64,000 nt of DNA, taken from Micropterix aruncella. Taxonomy: Eukaryota > Arthropoda > Insecta > Lepidoptera > Micropterigidae. The notes below the pieces were generated by a model. It was not told where the DNA came from and did no database searches. It saw only the letters and a list, made by a program, of their open reading frames with translations. Made by a program: the position numbers and the translations under genes. The stretch spans positions 42,375,320 to 42,439,319 of the forward strand of contig OX155951.1 of the NCBI GenBank assembly GCA_944548615.1. The letters are read 5' to 3'. Shown in pieces: positions 12,501 through 24,502 of this stretch (the stretch's first letter is position 1; each line of letters starts with the position of its first letter).

Positions 12501-13929
12501 CGTTTACTCTGTAAATTGTATTTTAATTTATATCGTTATTTGTGTTATATTCTCCGAACTGATAGATAACACACTATAGTGAATGGCCGGACCTCGCGCA
12601 GCGGGCACAACATCAAATATCGGCTAGAGTAAAAGCTATGTACGAGTACATTACATATTATGTGCGTAACTAAGACTTTCAAGACTTCAAAACTTACTTT
12701 TGAATGTATGCAATATTCGTTCGTTGAGAGTAATTTTTGCAATGTATGAGTGATTGTCTTACATATTCAGTTCGACTCTTATTGAGTCGATTACGACAGA
12801 TCAATTACCTGCGCGATTTCCAAACGCTCGCGGACATGATTAGTAGTTACCATTGTCAGCGTTAAATAATAATATTTTCTCTCGACAGCAAAACAAATTT
12901 TATATATCTTACGGGCACATAAAGTAGGTTCCGCCTTCGTTGCATTCGGTCTATTCTCAGAAACGTATTGGGCGGTGCGCTGTTCCATTTTATTATATCC
13001 GAGGAAATGGCATTTGGCGATGATGTAAGTTTGTAGATTTTATTTACGTGACGAAATGTGGTCGATTGTCTGAGCAAAGTGATGAAATGTCTGCGTCGAC
13101 AAGACCTTGTAGTCGGTTCATTGCCATCGCTTTACGTCATAATTCGCAATCAGATGCATGCGATGCAATGGCGCCCCACAAGCCCGCGCCGAGTCAACGC
13201 GCGACAATTAGAAACAATGGAAACGCCAAACTGCCACGTATTGCACTTCCGCAATAACAATCGATTAGGCTGTTAGTTGTCGATTTCGCTCTCGAACTCT
13301 AAAATAATAGGTAGTAGGTCGAGTTGCAGATCAAGGTACTTGTGTTCATATCGGTAGTCAAAAACATAAAGGTTAAATCGTAAATAGGCTGCACAAAAAT
13401 TGCCACATAAATTCTCTACAAAGCTAACGAATTTATGTCTTACCTTGAAACTCACTGACCGCGCCGGATTGGGCTGCTGTCGAGAATTAAAAGCGAGTTG
13501 AATCACTAATGATAATCATTTATAAATCATTGCTTCATCCACCGCATTAATATATGATTATCTCTCCACATAACACAACAGTAACGTGCCTAATTGTAAT
13601 ATATCAACATAATTATCTAAAATGTTTTTGGTACTGCCGATTTTTTAAAAATATATCTACTAATGTATGTACTTACAATGATTTTCGTTTTTGTATAGAT
13701 ATCATTTAAAATATGACTTAATTGTTACCTACTTACCAAAAATGTAATAGAGCCCTTTCATATCATAACAAATAACGTAAATGAACATCATTTTTAGCCT
13801 AGAAATAACTTATGGATAACGTAGAAATAAATCAATGTAAGTAGTAAGCAAATTAGGTTAATATATAGACTCAGTCATGATAATCCCGAAAATGGGTTCA
13901 ATGTAGTTGACGCAAAGACCAAGAAATTT
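12501..13929. other. No identifiable gene
   Basis: Short overlapping frames at 12.8-13.3 kb on both strands show no domain. Otherwise AT-rich. Confidence 0.55.
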
Positions 13930-14470
13930 TAAATAGACAGACGATAATATACTAATTACCACCAGCTTAAAAGAAATCCAGGTTCTCATTGACAATGTTA
14001 CGAGAGTATGTGACAAATATGGAATTGAAGATGGTTGACTGTAAGATATCGCTATAGCGATAAGTCCGCCATTTGTGCATAAATTGTCTTTTTTATAAAA
14101 CCAGCGTAATATTCATTAAGTTATGTTTTTATAGCACAATAAAGTTATTCTATTCTATTCTATTCTAAGATGAACATCATATAGACCGAATACTTGAGTA
14201 TCAGTAAAGTACCCATAAACACACCTACAGATACAGTTTACGGATTTCGATGGACCGAACAGTCCGATAACATTATTTACCTCGGCTGCAACAGTTGGGA
14301 TGTGAGAAAGGATATCGACATTCGTATTGATACATCGAAAAGTGCATTCTTTAAGATAGAGAAGGCATTTTACAGAAGAAACAACCACCTAAATCTATAT
14401 AGGAGGCTTCTACGTATCCTCAAATTATATGGTATGGATAGACATGCTATAACACTAAACGTACCATGAG
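13930..14470 (+). mobile_element. RTE-like LINE fragment interrupted by a short LINE 3' end
   Basis: 13955-14035 resembles an RT segment (LKEIQVLIDNVTRVCDKYG). 14040-14165 is a separate LINE 3' end (ATAGCGATAAGTCCGCC to (TTCTA)n). The RTE frame continues after it with IRIDTSKSAFFKIEKAF and RLLRILKLYGMD. Confidence 0.6.
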
Positions 14471-14670
14471 CGGTCAAATAACCGTTTGTAAATTTTTAAA
14501 AATCGCTTTTTTACATCTGACTGCATGACTTTTGGTCATGCAGTCAGATGTAAAAACTATACAACTATTTTTATATCATTCATTTATATTTTAATTAGTT
14601 AAATCTGATAAACACGTCTAGCCTAGCCGTTGTTTACCACGACCGGTCATTTGACTGGGAGAAATAATTA

Positions 14671-15158
14671 GGGCCGATTTCTATATGACACGTCTATATT
14701 TCTCTGAGTAAAAGTAAAAGTAAAACTGCCGGTTTGCTCAATATATAGTACATTTGGGTTTCATTACATTTATACCTGATGTCGGTGGATCAAACTAACT
14801 CACGGACAACAGTCAGTTTTCTTTATACAAAATGCGATATAAATGTAATCGGTCGAATTCGGGTTGCTACTCGGGGGGGGGGGGGGGGTCGGGTTATCGG
14901 AAGCCACGAAGGAGATTCCCGGCTCCCGTATGCTCGCATCAGGCTACTTCCACGATTCCGGTACCATGCTGATACCAGGATGCCAGATTACATTTATATC
15001 GCATTTTGTAAGAAGGAAACTGACTGTTGTCGGTAAGTTGGTTCAATCCACCGACATCGGTTACATATTGAAAAGCAAAATGCATGGTATATTGAGAAAA
15101 CCGACAATTTTACTCATACTTTTACTTTTACTCACAGATCTCATCTAGAAATCGGCCC
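14671..15158. mobile_element. MITE with TTA duplication and long TIRs
   Basis: TTA at 14668-14670 and 15159-15161 flank ends GGGCCGATTTCTA; the inverted match extends about 70 bp including the GTAAAAGTAAAAGTA run. It carries a 16-17-base G-run near 14873 and no coding potential. Probably Harbinger-type. Confidence 0.75.
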
Positions 15159-15339
15159 TTACTTCGTCATAAGAGCATTGGTTTCGAAAATAATGCGCAT
15201 TTGCATTCTACGTGTTATCTGGGTTAGTGGTACACTTCTGCAAAGCTATCGCGTAATAACCTTAATCAAAAATAGTTGTGTATTAAAATTTCAATAAAGT
15301 TCAAGTTGCAAGTATCGTTTTAGTGAAAATAAAGGGTAA

Positions 15340-17127
15340 AAGAGTAATTATTGTCGGTAGCTACTTTATATTTTGTTTTTAGCTGCTCTATTACCGTAAC
15401 GTTAGTGTTACCGTTTACCCATAAAAAGGTCGAAATATTCAAGACAGTCCACTTAAAAGAAATAAATAATATAGGCGAAGATTTCTCAGGAAGTGATGAA
15501 GTTGAACTCTCTGAAAGTGAAGATATACTATTTGAAAATGAAAATCATGTATTAGATAGTGACTCAGCGTCTACAGATACCGACGATGAGAAAGAAAATA
15601 TCGTGAATAAACGTGGAGTATGAAAAAGATTGAGATGGCTATCGAGTTCTGCAGATGAAAATAAAAAAAATTATAATCATATTTCAATTGATGGAACTGT
15701 ATGGGAAAAATGCAATTAGTGCTGCACCTTGAAGAGCAGCACTTCATAACATTTTCAAGGAAGAACTAGGTCCAACGGGATATGCAAAACGTAATATTAT
15801 GAAGGGTAAGATGAAGACTGCATTTTCGTTGATTATTGATCACCACATTATGAAACACATAAGAATATGCACAATCGAAGAAGCAAATCGAGTTTTTGTA
15901 ACTGAATTTGTTGCAACTTTATATGCACGATGTACATATAAACAAACCATTTAAAAGTTTCTTTTTTGTAGAATAGAAAATGGGATCCAAAATTTTTCTC
16001 CGAAACCATGAGCAGAAATTGTTCTGTAGAAATTCTCAGATCTATCCGTTTTGATAAAAAAAAGTGTGCGTAGCCAACGCTTGGGAACAGATAAATTCGC
16101 CTTAATATCTTAGGTATGTAATGAATTTATTGAGAACAGCCAAAACTGTTATAAACCAGGGGCAAAAGTTACTGTGGACAAACAACTATTTCCCACAAAA
16201 TCAAGATGCAGATTTAAGTAATATATGCCCAATAAGCCAGATAAATTTGGTATCAAATTCTGGTTAGCATCAGACGTCGACAGTAAGTAGGTACATCATA
16301 AATGCCCTTCCATATTTGGGAAAAGATGATAAAAGGCACCCTGGTCGTACCATTACCCGAATATGTTGTACTAAAACTCGTGGAACCATTTACGGGTTGT
16401 GGAAGAACTGTAACAACATACAACTTTTTACATGCATATCTATAGCTACAAAACTCTTAGCAAAAGGGGCTACATCAGTTGGAAATATCCACTCCAATAA
16501 AAGGGAATTGCCCATAACTGCGAAAAAGAAAAACGATAAAATGAAACGATTTTCAACGTATTATGTTTCTAGGTCAGATAATTGTACTCTTACAATTTAT
16601 AAAAGTGAGCCAAAGAAAAAAGTGATTTTACTTAGCTCCAGGCATAAATATGTAAACATTGAAAAAAAAAACGATAAAAGTTTACCCTGGGGCTATTTCA
16701 TATTACAACCAAACTAAATTCGGTGTGAACATGACCGATCAAATGGCGAGGAAATATAACATAAAATCAAAGCCTCGCAGATGGCCTATCCAAGTATTTT
16801 TTTAATATCATTGGTTTAGCAGCCATAAATGCCAGAATATTGTATAAGCAAGTGATAGGAGAAAATATATCGAGACAAAATTTTATACTCCAGTTAGCAG
16901 TAGAAGTTGCTTCTGATTATTGAAAAGCCAGGGAAGAAACAAAACAATAACAGATACGAAAAGAACATCGACTAATTCTACGACAGATTCTAATATACTC
17001 AAAACATGTCGAATAAAGAATTATAAAGGCAATAACACTATACAAATCTGTTCTAAATGTAAGAAATTTGTTTGCGGAAAATGTGCATTGGAACCTCTGT
17101 GCACCTGTAAAAGATGCGGTCCGCAAT
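15340..17127 (+). pseudogene. Decayed piggyBac-like transposase (second family)
   Basis: Blocks in order: acidic N-terminus (SGSDEVELSESEDILFENEN, about 15490-15620), SIDGTVWEKC, FKEELGPTGYAK, then VTVDKQLFPTKSRCRFKYMP followed by DKFGIKFWLASDV (about 16170-16281), which includes the first catalytic Asp, then KKVILLSS, TKFGVNMTDQMARKY and RRWPIQVF (about 16710-16800), and a C-terminal Cys finger (CSKCKKFVCGKC). Several frameshifts and stops interrupt it. I did not find convincing TTAA-bounded ends. Confidence 0.82.
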
Positions 17128-17849
17128 GAATTACCTATTATTTTTTATTTTTTAATAATAATGGGAAAAATATATTTTTGCGTAATTACTACCTTGTTAC
17201 TGTGTTTGATAATTCCTTACTAAAATCAATAACTTCTCCATTCAATCAGAAAAAAATAAAGCATTTAACAAAAAACCGCTCATTTTCAACCGGTTGCGGT
17301 ACAAATAGGTATACATTAAATCTTGGTACGGCTAATGTTAAGAAAACTGGAAGTTATCAAATTATCAGTCTATTGGAGGATATTAAGTATAAGCCGGGTA
17401 GAGTCGGGAATAAATTTGTCTTGATGTTTTTGGGTAAGAACACAGACATATCGAGGACAATAAAGATCCGTAAAATCGAATAGGTACTTTACTCATATCA
17501 TTCGTCATCCCGAAAGATACAACATTATGTATCTAATAATTTAAGGCTAAATAGTTGGATGAAGAGGTCTAAGATGAATTCTATCATCTTGGCTCAGTAA
17601 TCAACGCGAATGGTTTAAAAAGCTACAGTATCCTTGTTTTCAGCGACAGACAATAAAGTTGTAATACTTAGTCAATGGGTTATAGCCAATGCTCGGTGGC
17701 CGACATGACACTAGAAGAAGAAGAAAAACACGATCCACATATAAAATGTACAGAACAGTTGTAGAAACGGAAAACTGCGAAGCTAGTGTAGGACACTAAG
17801 GATGGTTATGAGACTCGGCATCATGTATATTACATACTCGATGACAGGT

Positions 17850-18060
17850 AGTGGCGCCCTGTTTCGCCCTAGAGGCGAAGACTTTGGAGCGTGGAGAGGA
17901 GGGCGATCGGAGTGACGAGAAGGGAGGAGAGGAGCGGCGATGGCCGGCCGCCGCGCCGGTCGACCTTGGCTCGACGACCGTCGCGTCGCGTCGCTATTAT
18001 GCGCCATCGCGATCGCCAGCCGCGCCACGCACCTGACAAACCCGTTCTCCGACGACACAA
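17850..18060. other. Short GC-rich CpG-dense block
   Basis: A GC-rich block with CCGGCCGCCGCGCCGGTCGA-like sequence and no convincing frame. Possibly regulatory or a TE 5' region. The surroundings from 17130 to 18900 otherwise show only LINE-like scraps (for example FYHLGSVINANG near 17580). Confidence 0.3.
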
Positions 18061-18926
18061 TGCATACGACTACTGGCCTGTCACATCACATCGGATACGA
18101 AACTTTTCGATAACAATATTAGGCTATTAGTAAATAAAATTAGTAAAAAGTATTGACGAGTATTAAAATTCCAGTATAAAATACGTAATAAAATTCCAAT
18201 ACTACTGCGATCTGTCTTTTAATTTAGGTTAGTCAAATTTTTACAATGTCTCCACCGCAAAAAAATATAATGACTCCATCCGTGATATTATTATACGGTT
18301 CGACTCAATTGAACGTATCAAATAATGGCGAATTCTTCACTCATACCATTAGTACCAACGGCTGGCAACCTGGCTATTTTGTTCGTTTCAAACGTACGAT
18401 TTTGAGGAGCGCTGCCAGAAGAGTTGCGAGTACCTCAACGTCAGAGTCAGGACCCTTTTGGTGAACATTTCTCGACTATGGACTATGGTGATAATAAATA
18501 CAGATCGTGTCTGCATAATAGGAATACCAAGCGGAAACACCATAGAAGACAAAATACCTGTGATATGTTTTGTTTTAGTAGGTATATCATCCCAATGTTG
18601 TCACCGCTCCTTAGTAAAGCGGTCATGTTAAACACGAGGAAAAGACGAAAGCGCCATATTGCAGTCTTACGCTCCCCAGCTCCATGTCTTTAAATAGTGC
18701 GTTGTAATTAGCCTCGCTACTTATACTCTCTCGACATGGTCCTCTATCGCCGCTCTCATCTTATGCTAGGTTTACACGGGCTTAGTAACTTGTCACTTTG
18801 TACTTGTCACTTAGTAATGCTTGTCGCTAACCTGCTTAGTGATCGCGGCAAGTAACCTTTTACACGTTGGTATTAGTAAAGTGAATTAGTGGCACGACAT
18901 CCATTCGAAATGGAACACCACCGCCA

Positions 18927-19035
<109 letters not shown>

Positions 19036-19652
19036 GTATGTGTGTATGTATGTGTATGTATATATGTATATATTCTTATGTATTATGCAATGCAACGTAA
19101 GTTCATAACATCAAAAGAGTCAGCTCATCGATACCATTGATTTTATAAAATCAATGTCGATACCTTTAAACAAAAAGCAGCATCCCTAGATACGGGTCTC
19201 TGACCTATGTAGTTAGGAATGCGGATAGACATTTTCACCATAGGATGTGCTCAATCTCTCCCAAATCAACCATAGTATGTTAATGGTGTGTATATGACAT
19301 AATTATAAAGTTATTGTAAATTAATAAATAAATAAATAAATCTTATTTGAGCAATGTGTTGAAACACTATTCAAAAATCATTTTACAGGATGTAAAATTA
19401 AATTTGAGGATTATAAATTTTAATATGGCGATACTATGAGGAATTTAAATTTTAGGATAATAAGGAGGATTTAAATTACTGGAGGAATTTTTTAGTTGTT
19501 CCGGAATGCTACCTTTCTGCAGGGCTTTTTTTATATCCTGCTTGACACATCAATCTGTTTTTCAACATTTAACTACTCCTGTATCTAATCTCTGTCTGTG
19601 TCTATTTTTTATGTTTATTTATCTGCGAAGGATTGTCCATTGACCTTTCTAG

Positions 19653-20102
19653 CTATTCATTGCGAAATCGGTTTATAAGATTCGGAACACTGTTCCTCCT
19701 CAGTCTTGTATCAGGTACACTTCTACATCCCGTCAGATTGGCAGTCAGAGCGTTAACATGATTTGTTAGTTTCTGCTGGTAATTTTGTCCACGAGCTGCG
19801 ATCTCTTGTTTGACCGTGCTGAGCTTCAAATCATGTAAGATGTATTTGTTTTGTAGGGATGTTGAACATAAACCTAATGGCTTTTGTCTGAAACCTATAT
19901 CTTTTGTTACCCTATGCAACACGTTAACTATTCGGGGTACCTCTATGTCCTTTGGAGTTCTTCTTTGTCCCTTTGAGTCCCTTGGAGTAGTTCTTCTTTG
20001 ATTATTGCGGTATTTTCTGAGGCATGTAAGCCTCTGATTACTACTCTGTATGCTCTTTCGCTTTTCAGTTTGTAAGTGTAAAGTTGTTTCTATTTCAAGC
20101 AT
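19653..20102 (-). other. Unassigned 149-aa frame, possibly LINE C-terminus
   Basis: A basic protein frame ending TRLRRNSVPNLINRF, with HVNALTANLTGC before it. The spacing resembles the last residues of Jockey-type RTs (HPN.LA ... RLKR), but no RT motif is present. The flanks are AT-rich and non-coding. Confidence 0.35.
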
Positions 20103-21939
20103 TGTAAATTCAGATTTTTGTTTTTATAAGGTATATTTTTGTATTTTGACCAATTTTGTAATTATTTTCGGCTACTTTTATTATTTAGATTTCTTTTTTA
20201 CTTATAATTTTTTTGGTTATTATAATTTCGTTGCCATTTTGACCAAAGCTTATAAACCCCATAGATCAGAAAACATTTTTCATAAAATTACATTTTAAAT
20301 TGCTATACAGTTGGCGTTTCTATGGAACACGCGCCACCTCATTACGATTGCCGCCGAATCAGAATATTGTGTTTAAATAATTCTTATTTATTTTCTTGAA
20401 TAAATGAAATAAAAATAAAAATAAATTGTGTAATTTTTGTTCATCATTATCCTATCACGTTGTATGTGTACTTTATTTTTGCAAATAAACGTTTTGTTAT
20501 TAATCATAATAAAATTAAACCTAGTTTTTATTATTAACAGTATTATTAATATTATTATTAACATTATATATAACAGTATTATCAGCTCATAAAAACAGTT
20601 ACTTTTAGTGTTAATTCCACCACCTAATCATTAGTATCTATTCTAATTAATTTCTCTAAAATACGCACTTTACAAATATTGCTGAGGAGCGGTCAGTTTG
20701 TGTCTCAAGGCGTTGGTTAAAGTGTTTCATGCAGGTAAAATCGATATCTATAGTAAAATATATAGTTACAGCTTATTTGGGAATCACTGTTTATTTTATT
20801 GCATTTTAAGGACAATTTTGTCAAATAAGATTTCGTCGAATATACAATCGGTCCGTCGTACCTATCTCTTTTTTATTTTCCAATAATAGGTACTTAACTT
20901 CCTTTGATGAGCTGTATATTCGGCGTCTTTCAATTAGGTAGGTACATAGCTTATTGAAAAGCAGTATTTTCAACTCCATTGTGTAAAATATTTTTGAATA
21001 AATAAAAAACTGTGAATTAAGTTAGTCGGGCGGATGTTGAGCTTAGACATAATTATATCTATTATCGATGTCCCACTTTACGTAGGAGTATAATTAAAGA
21101 AAGGTTAAGTAGTTTCCGTGAGAAAATTAAGTGGTTGCATTAATGAGGCATACCTAATTACTGTCGGTGATGATAGGGGGTTGACAAGCAACGACACGCA
21201 ATATAAGTAGGCAGGTAGGTAATTAAAGAGGCGGTCATCGCGGTCGTACGTCGGTCGCGTCCGTCCGTCGCTCGACGCACGCGCTAGCATGCTAGCCACG
21301 CCGCCAGTCGAAACTGTCCAGGCGGATCTTAGATAGTTCGGTATGCACATCACACTGCACAGAGGCCCTTCCGTCTTCCGCGGGGAGGTCCGAGCAATTT
21401 CTCTTTTGTGTCGCGTCTTGTCAATCTAAGCTCGCCGATATTAGCCTCGAGTATGAGGTATGCGTTCTAGTAGCATAGACAATTTTTAGTAATTTCCAGA
21501 CAAATTACTACCAAACTTCCCTATACCGCATATGGGAGAAAACCTCTTCTGCGTTATTATAGTAAAGAAAAAGAGTAAACTTTTCGAGAATCGGAGAGGG
21601 CTTTAGTAGCTTTAGCCACTAGCCACTAGCTTTAGCCACTTTCTGCTGCTTCGGTCGACACAAGCAATGCCTGTGACAATTTTACCAGGCTCACCAATTC
21701 CTCCTTTGGCGGAAATTCGAAACATGGATATTGCTATTCCACGAAACGATGATTCTGAAGTTGTGCTGCTGTAGTTATGATAGATGTTGTCATCACCCCG
21801 AGACTTTCACGGCAACACTATTAGATATTCCAACCAAAATGTCACTACGTGGTTTCGGCCCAACGAGGCATCCGTGCACCGAATTTTAAGTCGTTAAGTC
21901 CAATATTTCGAGATTGGAGCATGACTTGCATAACGTCTA
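20103..21939. other. No identifiable gene
   Basis: AT-rich with TTATTA runs near 20520-20580. A GC-rich stretch of about 90 bp lies at 21230-21320 and a small GCTTTAGCCACTA direct repeat near 21610-21640. Confidence 0.55.
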
Positions 21940-22112
21940 CTATGACCGATTTCAACCACAATATGTTCAACTCTTGTATGACCGAGTGATGCCTGCGTGA
22001 CGAATTTCTGCTCAATCGGATGAAGCGTTTGGGTGCTATTGTGGAGGAATCACAGACGCGCACGAGTGCGTTCAAAATGCTTTCCCTCAGCCGGGAAAGT
22101 AAAAGACCCATA
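21940..22112 (+). repeat. 119-bp-unit family, 3' end block only
   Basis: ATTTCAACCACAATATGTTC, GCTCAATCGGATGAAGCGTT and GGGAAAGTAAAAGACC match the 3' block of the copies at 40.2 and 51.4 kb. Confidence 0.7.
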
Positions 22113-23921
22113 ACATCACTTCAGACACTATTACTTACATACGATCCATTGTGGTTGTAGATTGAATTAGGTATTCTGTTTCCATGCGTGTTGTTATATA
22201 GTTATTTCAAGGTAGGTACTGTAAATGGCAAAACACGAGGAGATGTCACCAAAGTTCTACTGGGTCTTTTTTACCCGGTATCGAGTTCGGGAGTAAATAC
22301 TTACTTATTTATCTAAACTTGTATTATACAGATGGACATGCACATTTTATTAAAAAGAAATACAGAATAAATAAAAAAGGTAATAAAAATAAATTGATTG
22401 AAAAATAATGAAGATATTGAACAGGCTTCTAAAACGTTTCAATAAATTAAGTTATGACTAGATACCGGTCTAGTCGGGGGGGGGGGGGGTAGACATAATA
22501 AGTAGACATGAACCTATATATTTAGATCATTTGTTCCAAAATAACAATTGCTATTGATAGCAATAAGAAAAAAAAACCTAAGCAACACTTGTCTATTTAG
22601 GTGGTAAGTATGCTTATGTAGGTCGGTCGCTGCGGCCGCCCGCGTCGCTCTACCTTGTCATTGCACAAGCGCTGTACCTATATTTTGTAAAATGCTTTTT
22701 ATCGCGGTTCGTTTCTCGCATCGGACGCAATCGTTGCCGCTTGCCGCATCGCACCGCCCGTACCGCCCGCACCGCGCCGCGGTCATATCGGACCCCAGCT
22801 TGCCCGCAAATGCAGCAAACGTGCCATGTGTGCTCTGCAACAGAGATTAATCCGCAGTTTTACCTGTAGGTACTTGATACTAACTCTATAGTAGAAATGC
22901 AGCAGCAGAGCTCTATACAAATGGATATATCAGAGTAAGTTGATGTTTGTGCCGCATATTCATACCATACCTACTGACGGCACCAGAAACATTTTTATTC
23001 GTTAGGTTTGAAGTCTTTTAGAAAAAGTTGACATTTTTGAGATATGTATAAAATAGGATTGTACTTCCACAATCAAAATTAATCGATATATTGCTATGTA
23101 TTCAAATAATCAATATAAAAGATTAGATTTTATTTTTACATAAAAACACATCAGGAATATGGTTTTTTTTAGATGACATTTATAATTGTTGGTTTTTCCG
23201 ATCTGTTTGAAATTTTATATGATATTTCCATAGGTAGTTTGATAAAACGACTGAGCTTGTGCCGGTGGCGGATCCAGAAATGGATGAAACACATTCCAAG
23301 TATTTTTTCCTGTAAGGACGACCACTTGATACATCATGTTGCTTTCAACGCCACTGTCGTCGATATCGCTGATGTCAATTAGTAGCTACCTAATTTGTAA
23401 TAACATCAACTTCACCTTCTCCGGTTGTAGGTAGATACATTCTATTAAAAAATCGTTTTAGTGATGTTTAATATTATTATTGTTAAAATAAAATAAATAT
23501 TCTGTTTATTTAATTTTATGGCAATATAATATTTACTTTTATTGTATATTCTGGATAAATAAATTGACACTGATACATGCAGCCATTCTTCGCAGAAAGT
23601 CTCTGGCGCCTCCGGCTAGGCGGTGAAGGAGCAATCTGGCTGCGCGTCATATAGGCAGGGAGAAAAAAATATATAGTTTTGTAATATCCTGAAACCGGGT
23701 TGCAAAATCAATAGTCGCTGGTTGGCAATGTGCACCAGAGGTGATTTACAGACGTGTACAGTCTTTGGGGTCCCATGAATTGTGATTTTTGTGCCCCCCC
23801 TCTATTTATTTTGCTGATATTTTGTCAGAAACTTCGTTTGGCACCCCCGTCTAACTCACCGACAATACCAAAGGGGGTTGGTGGGTGGGGGGTGGAGGGG
23901 CTGTATCGGCCACTGGCGTGT
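22113..23921. other. No identifiable gene
   Basis: It contains a G-run near 22477-22489, a GC-rich block at 22620-22810 and TE-like scraps, but no supported frame. Confidence 0.5.
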
Positions 23922-24140
23922 ACAGGCCGCGTCAGATTTCTCGATCACTCGCCCACTTGCTCAGATCACACGTATTGCATTTATTGGACACTAAAGCCAA
24001 AAAGGGATATACCTACATTATAATCATTTGAAAGATTTCTATCCCTTGTTGATTTCAGTGCATTAGTGTTCAATAAATGCAATACGACGTGTGATCTGAG
24101 CATGAGGGCGAGAGACCAAGAAATTTGGCGCGGCCTATAG
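23922..24140. mobile_element. Fold-back MITE
   Basis: Arms of about 75 bp pair CAGGCCGCGTCAGATTTCT and GCTCAGATCACACG with the complement at 24065-24138. A 3-bp insertion separates the arms around ACACG/TATTGC. The centre has no feature. Confidence 0.7.
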
Positions 24141-24194
24141 GTACGACGCACCGCGGACAGCAAGGGGGGAAGACGTAGTGGATTTCGACTAATG

Positions 24195-24502
24195 CTACAT
24201 GCAAGACACAGTGTCAAAGCGGTTAGGACGACTGATCTTACATTGAAACGTTCCGGGTTCGATTCCTGGCTGAGACCATTTTCTGTTGGCATAAAATTAA
24301 CGGAATTGTATTTCAATTCTGATCGAATGTAATAACAAGACACACACCAACACTTATGTTACACACACCCACACACACATATAAGCACTTCATAGTAAGG
24401 TTGGTTGTAAGAAATTGTCGTATGAACGAAATTGTCGATGATGAACACGCCCATTGTTAAATTTTACAATAATGATTAGAGACCAACAAACAAACAAACA
24501 TC
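24195..24502 (+). mobile_element. tRNA-derived SINE
   Basis: GGTTCGATTCC at about 24251 is a perfect Pol III B box and an A-box-like AGCGGTTAGGACG lies about 45 nt upstream. The sequence does not fold as a complete tRNA, and it continues into an unrelated body ending in (CAAA)n near 24490-24500. Confidence 0.65.

Noticed and set aside
24195..24275. Genuine tRNA gene
   Set aside because: The B box is perfect but the acceptor and anticodon stems do not pair convincingly, and a SINE body with (CAAA)n tail follows.
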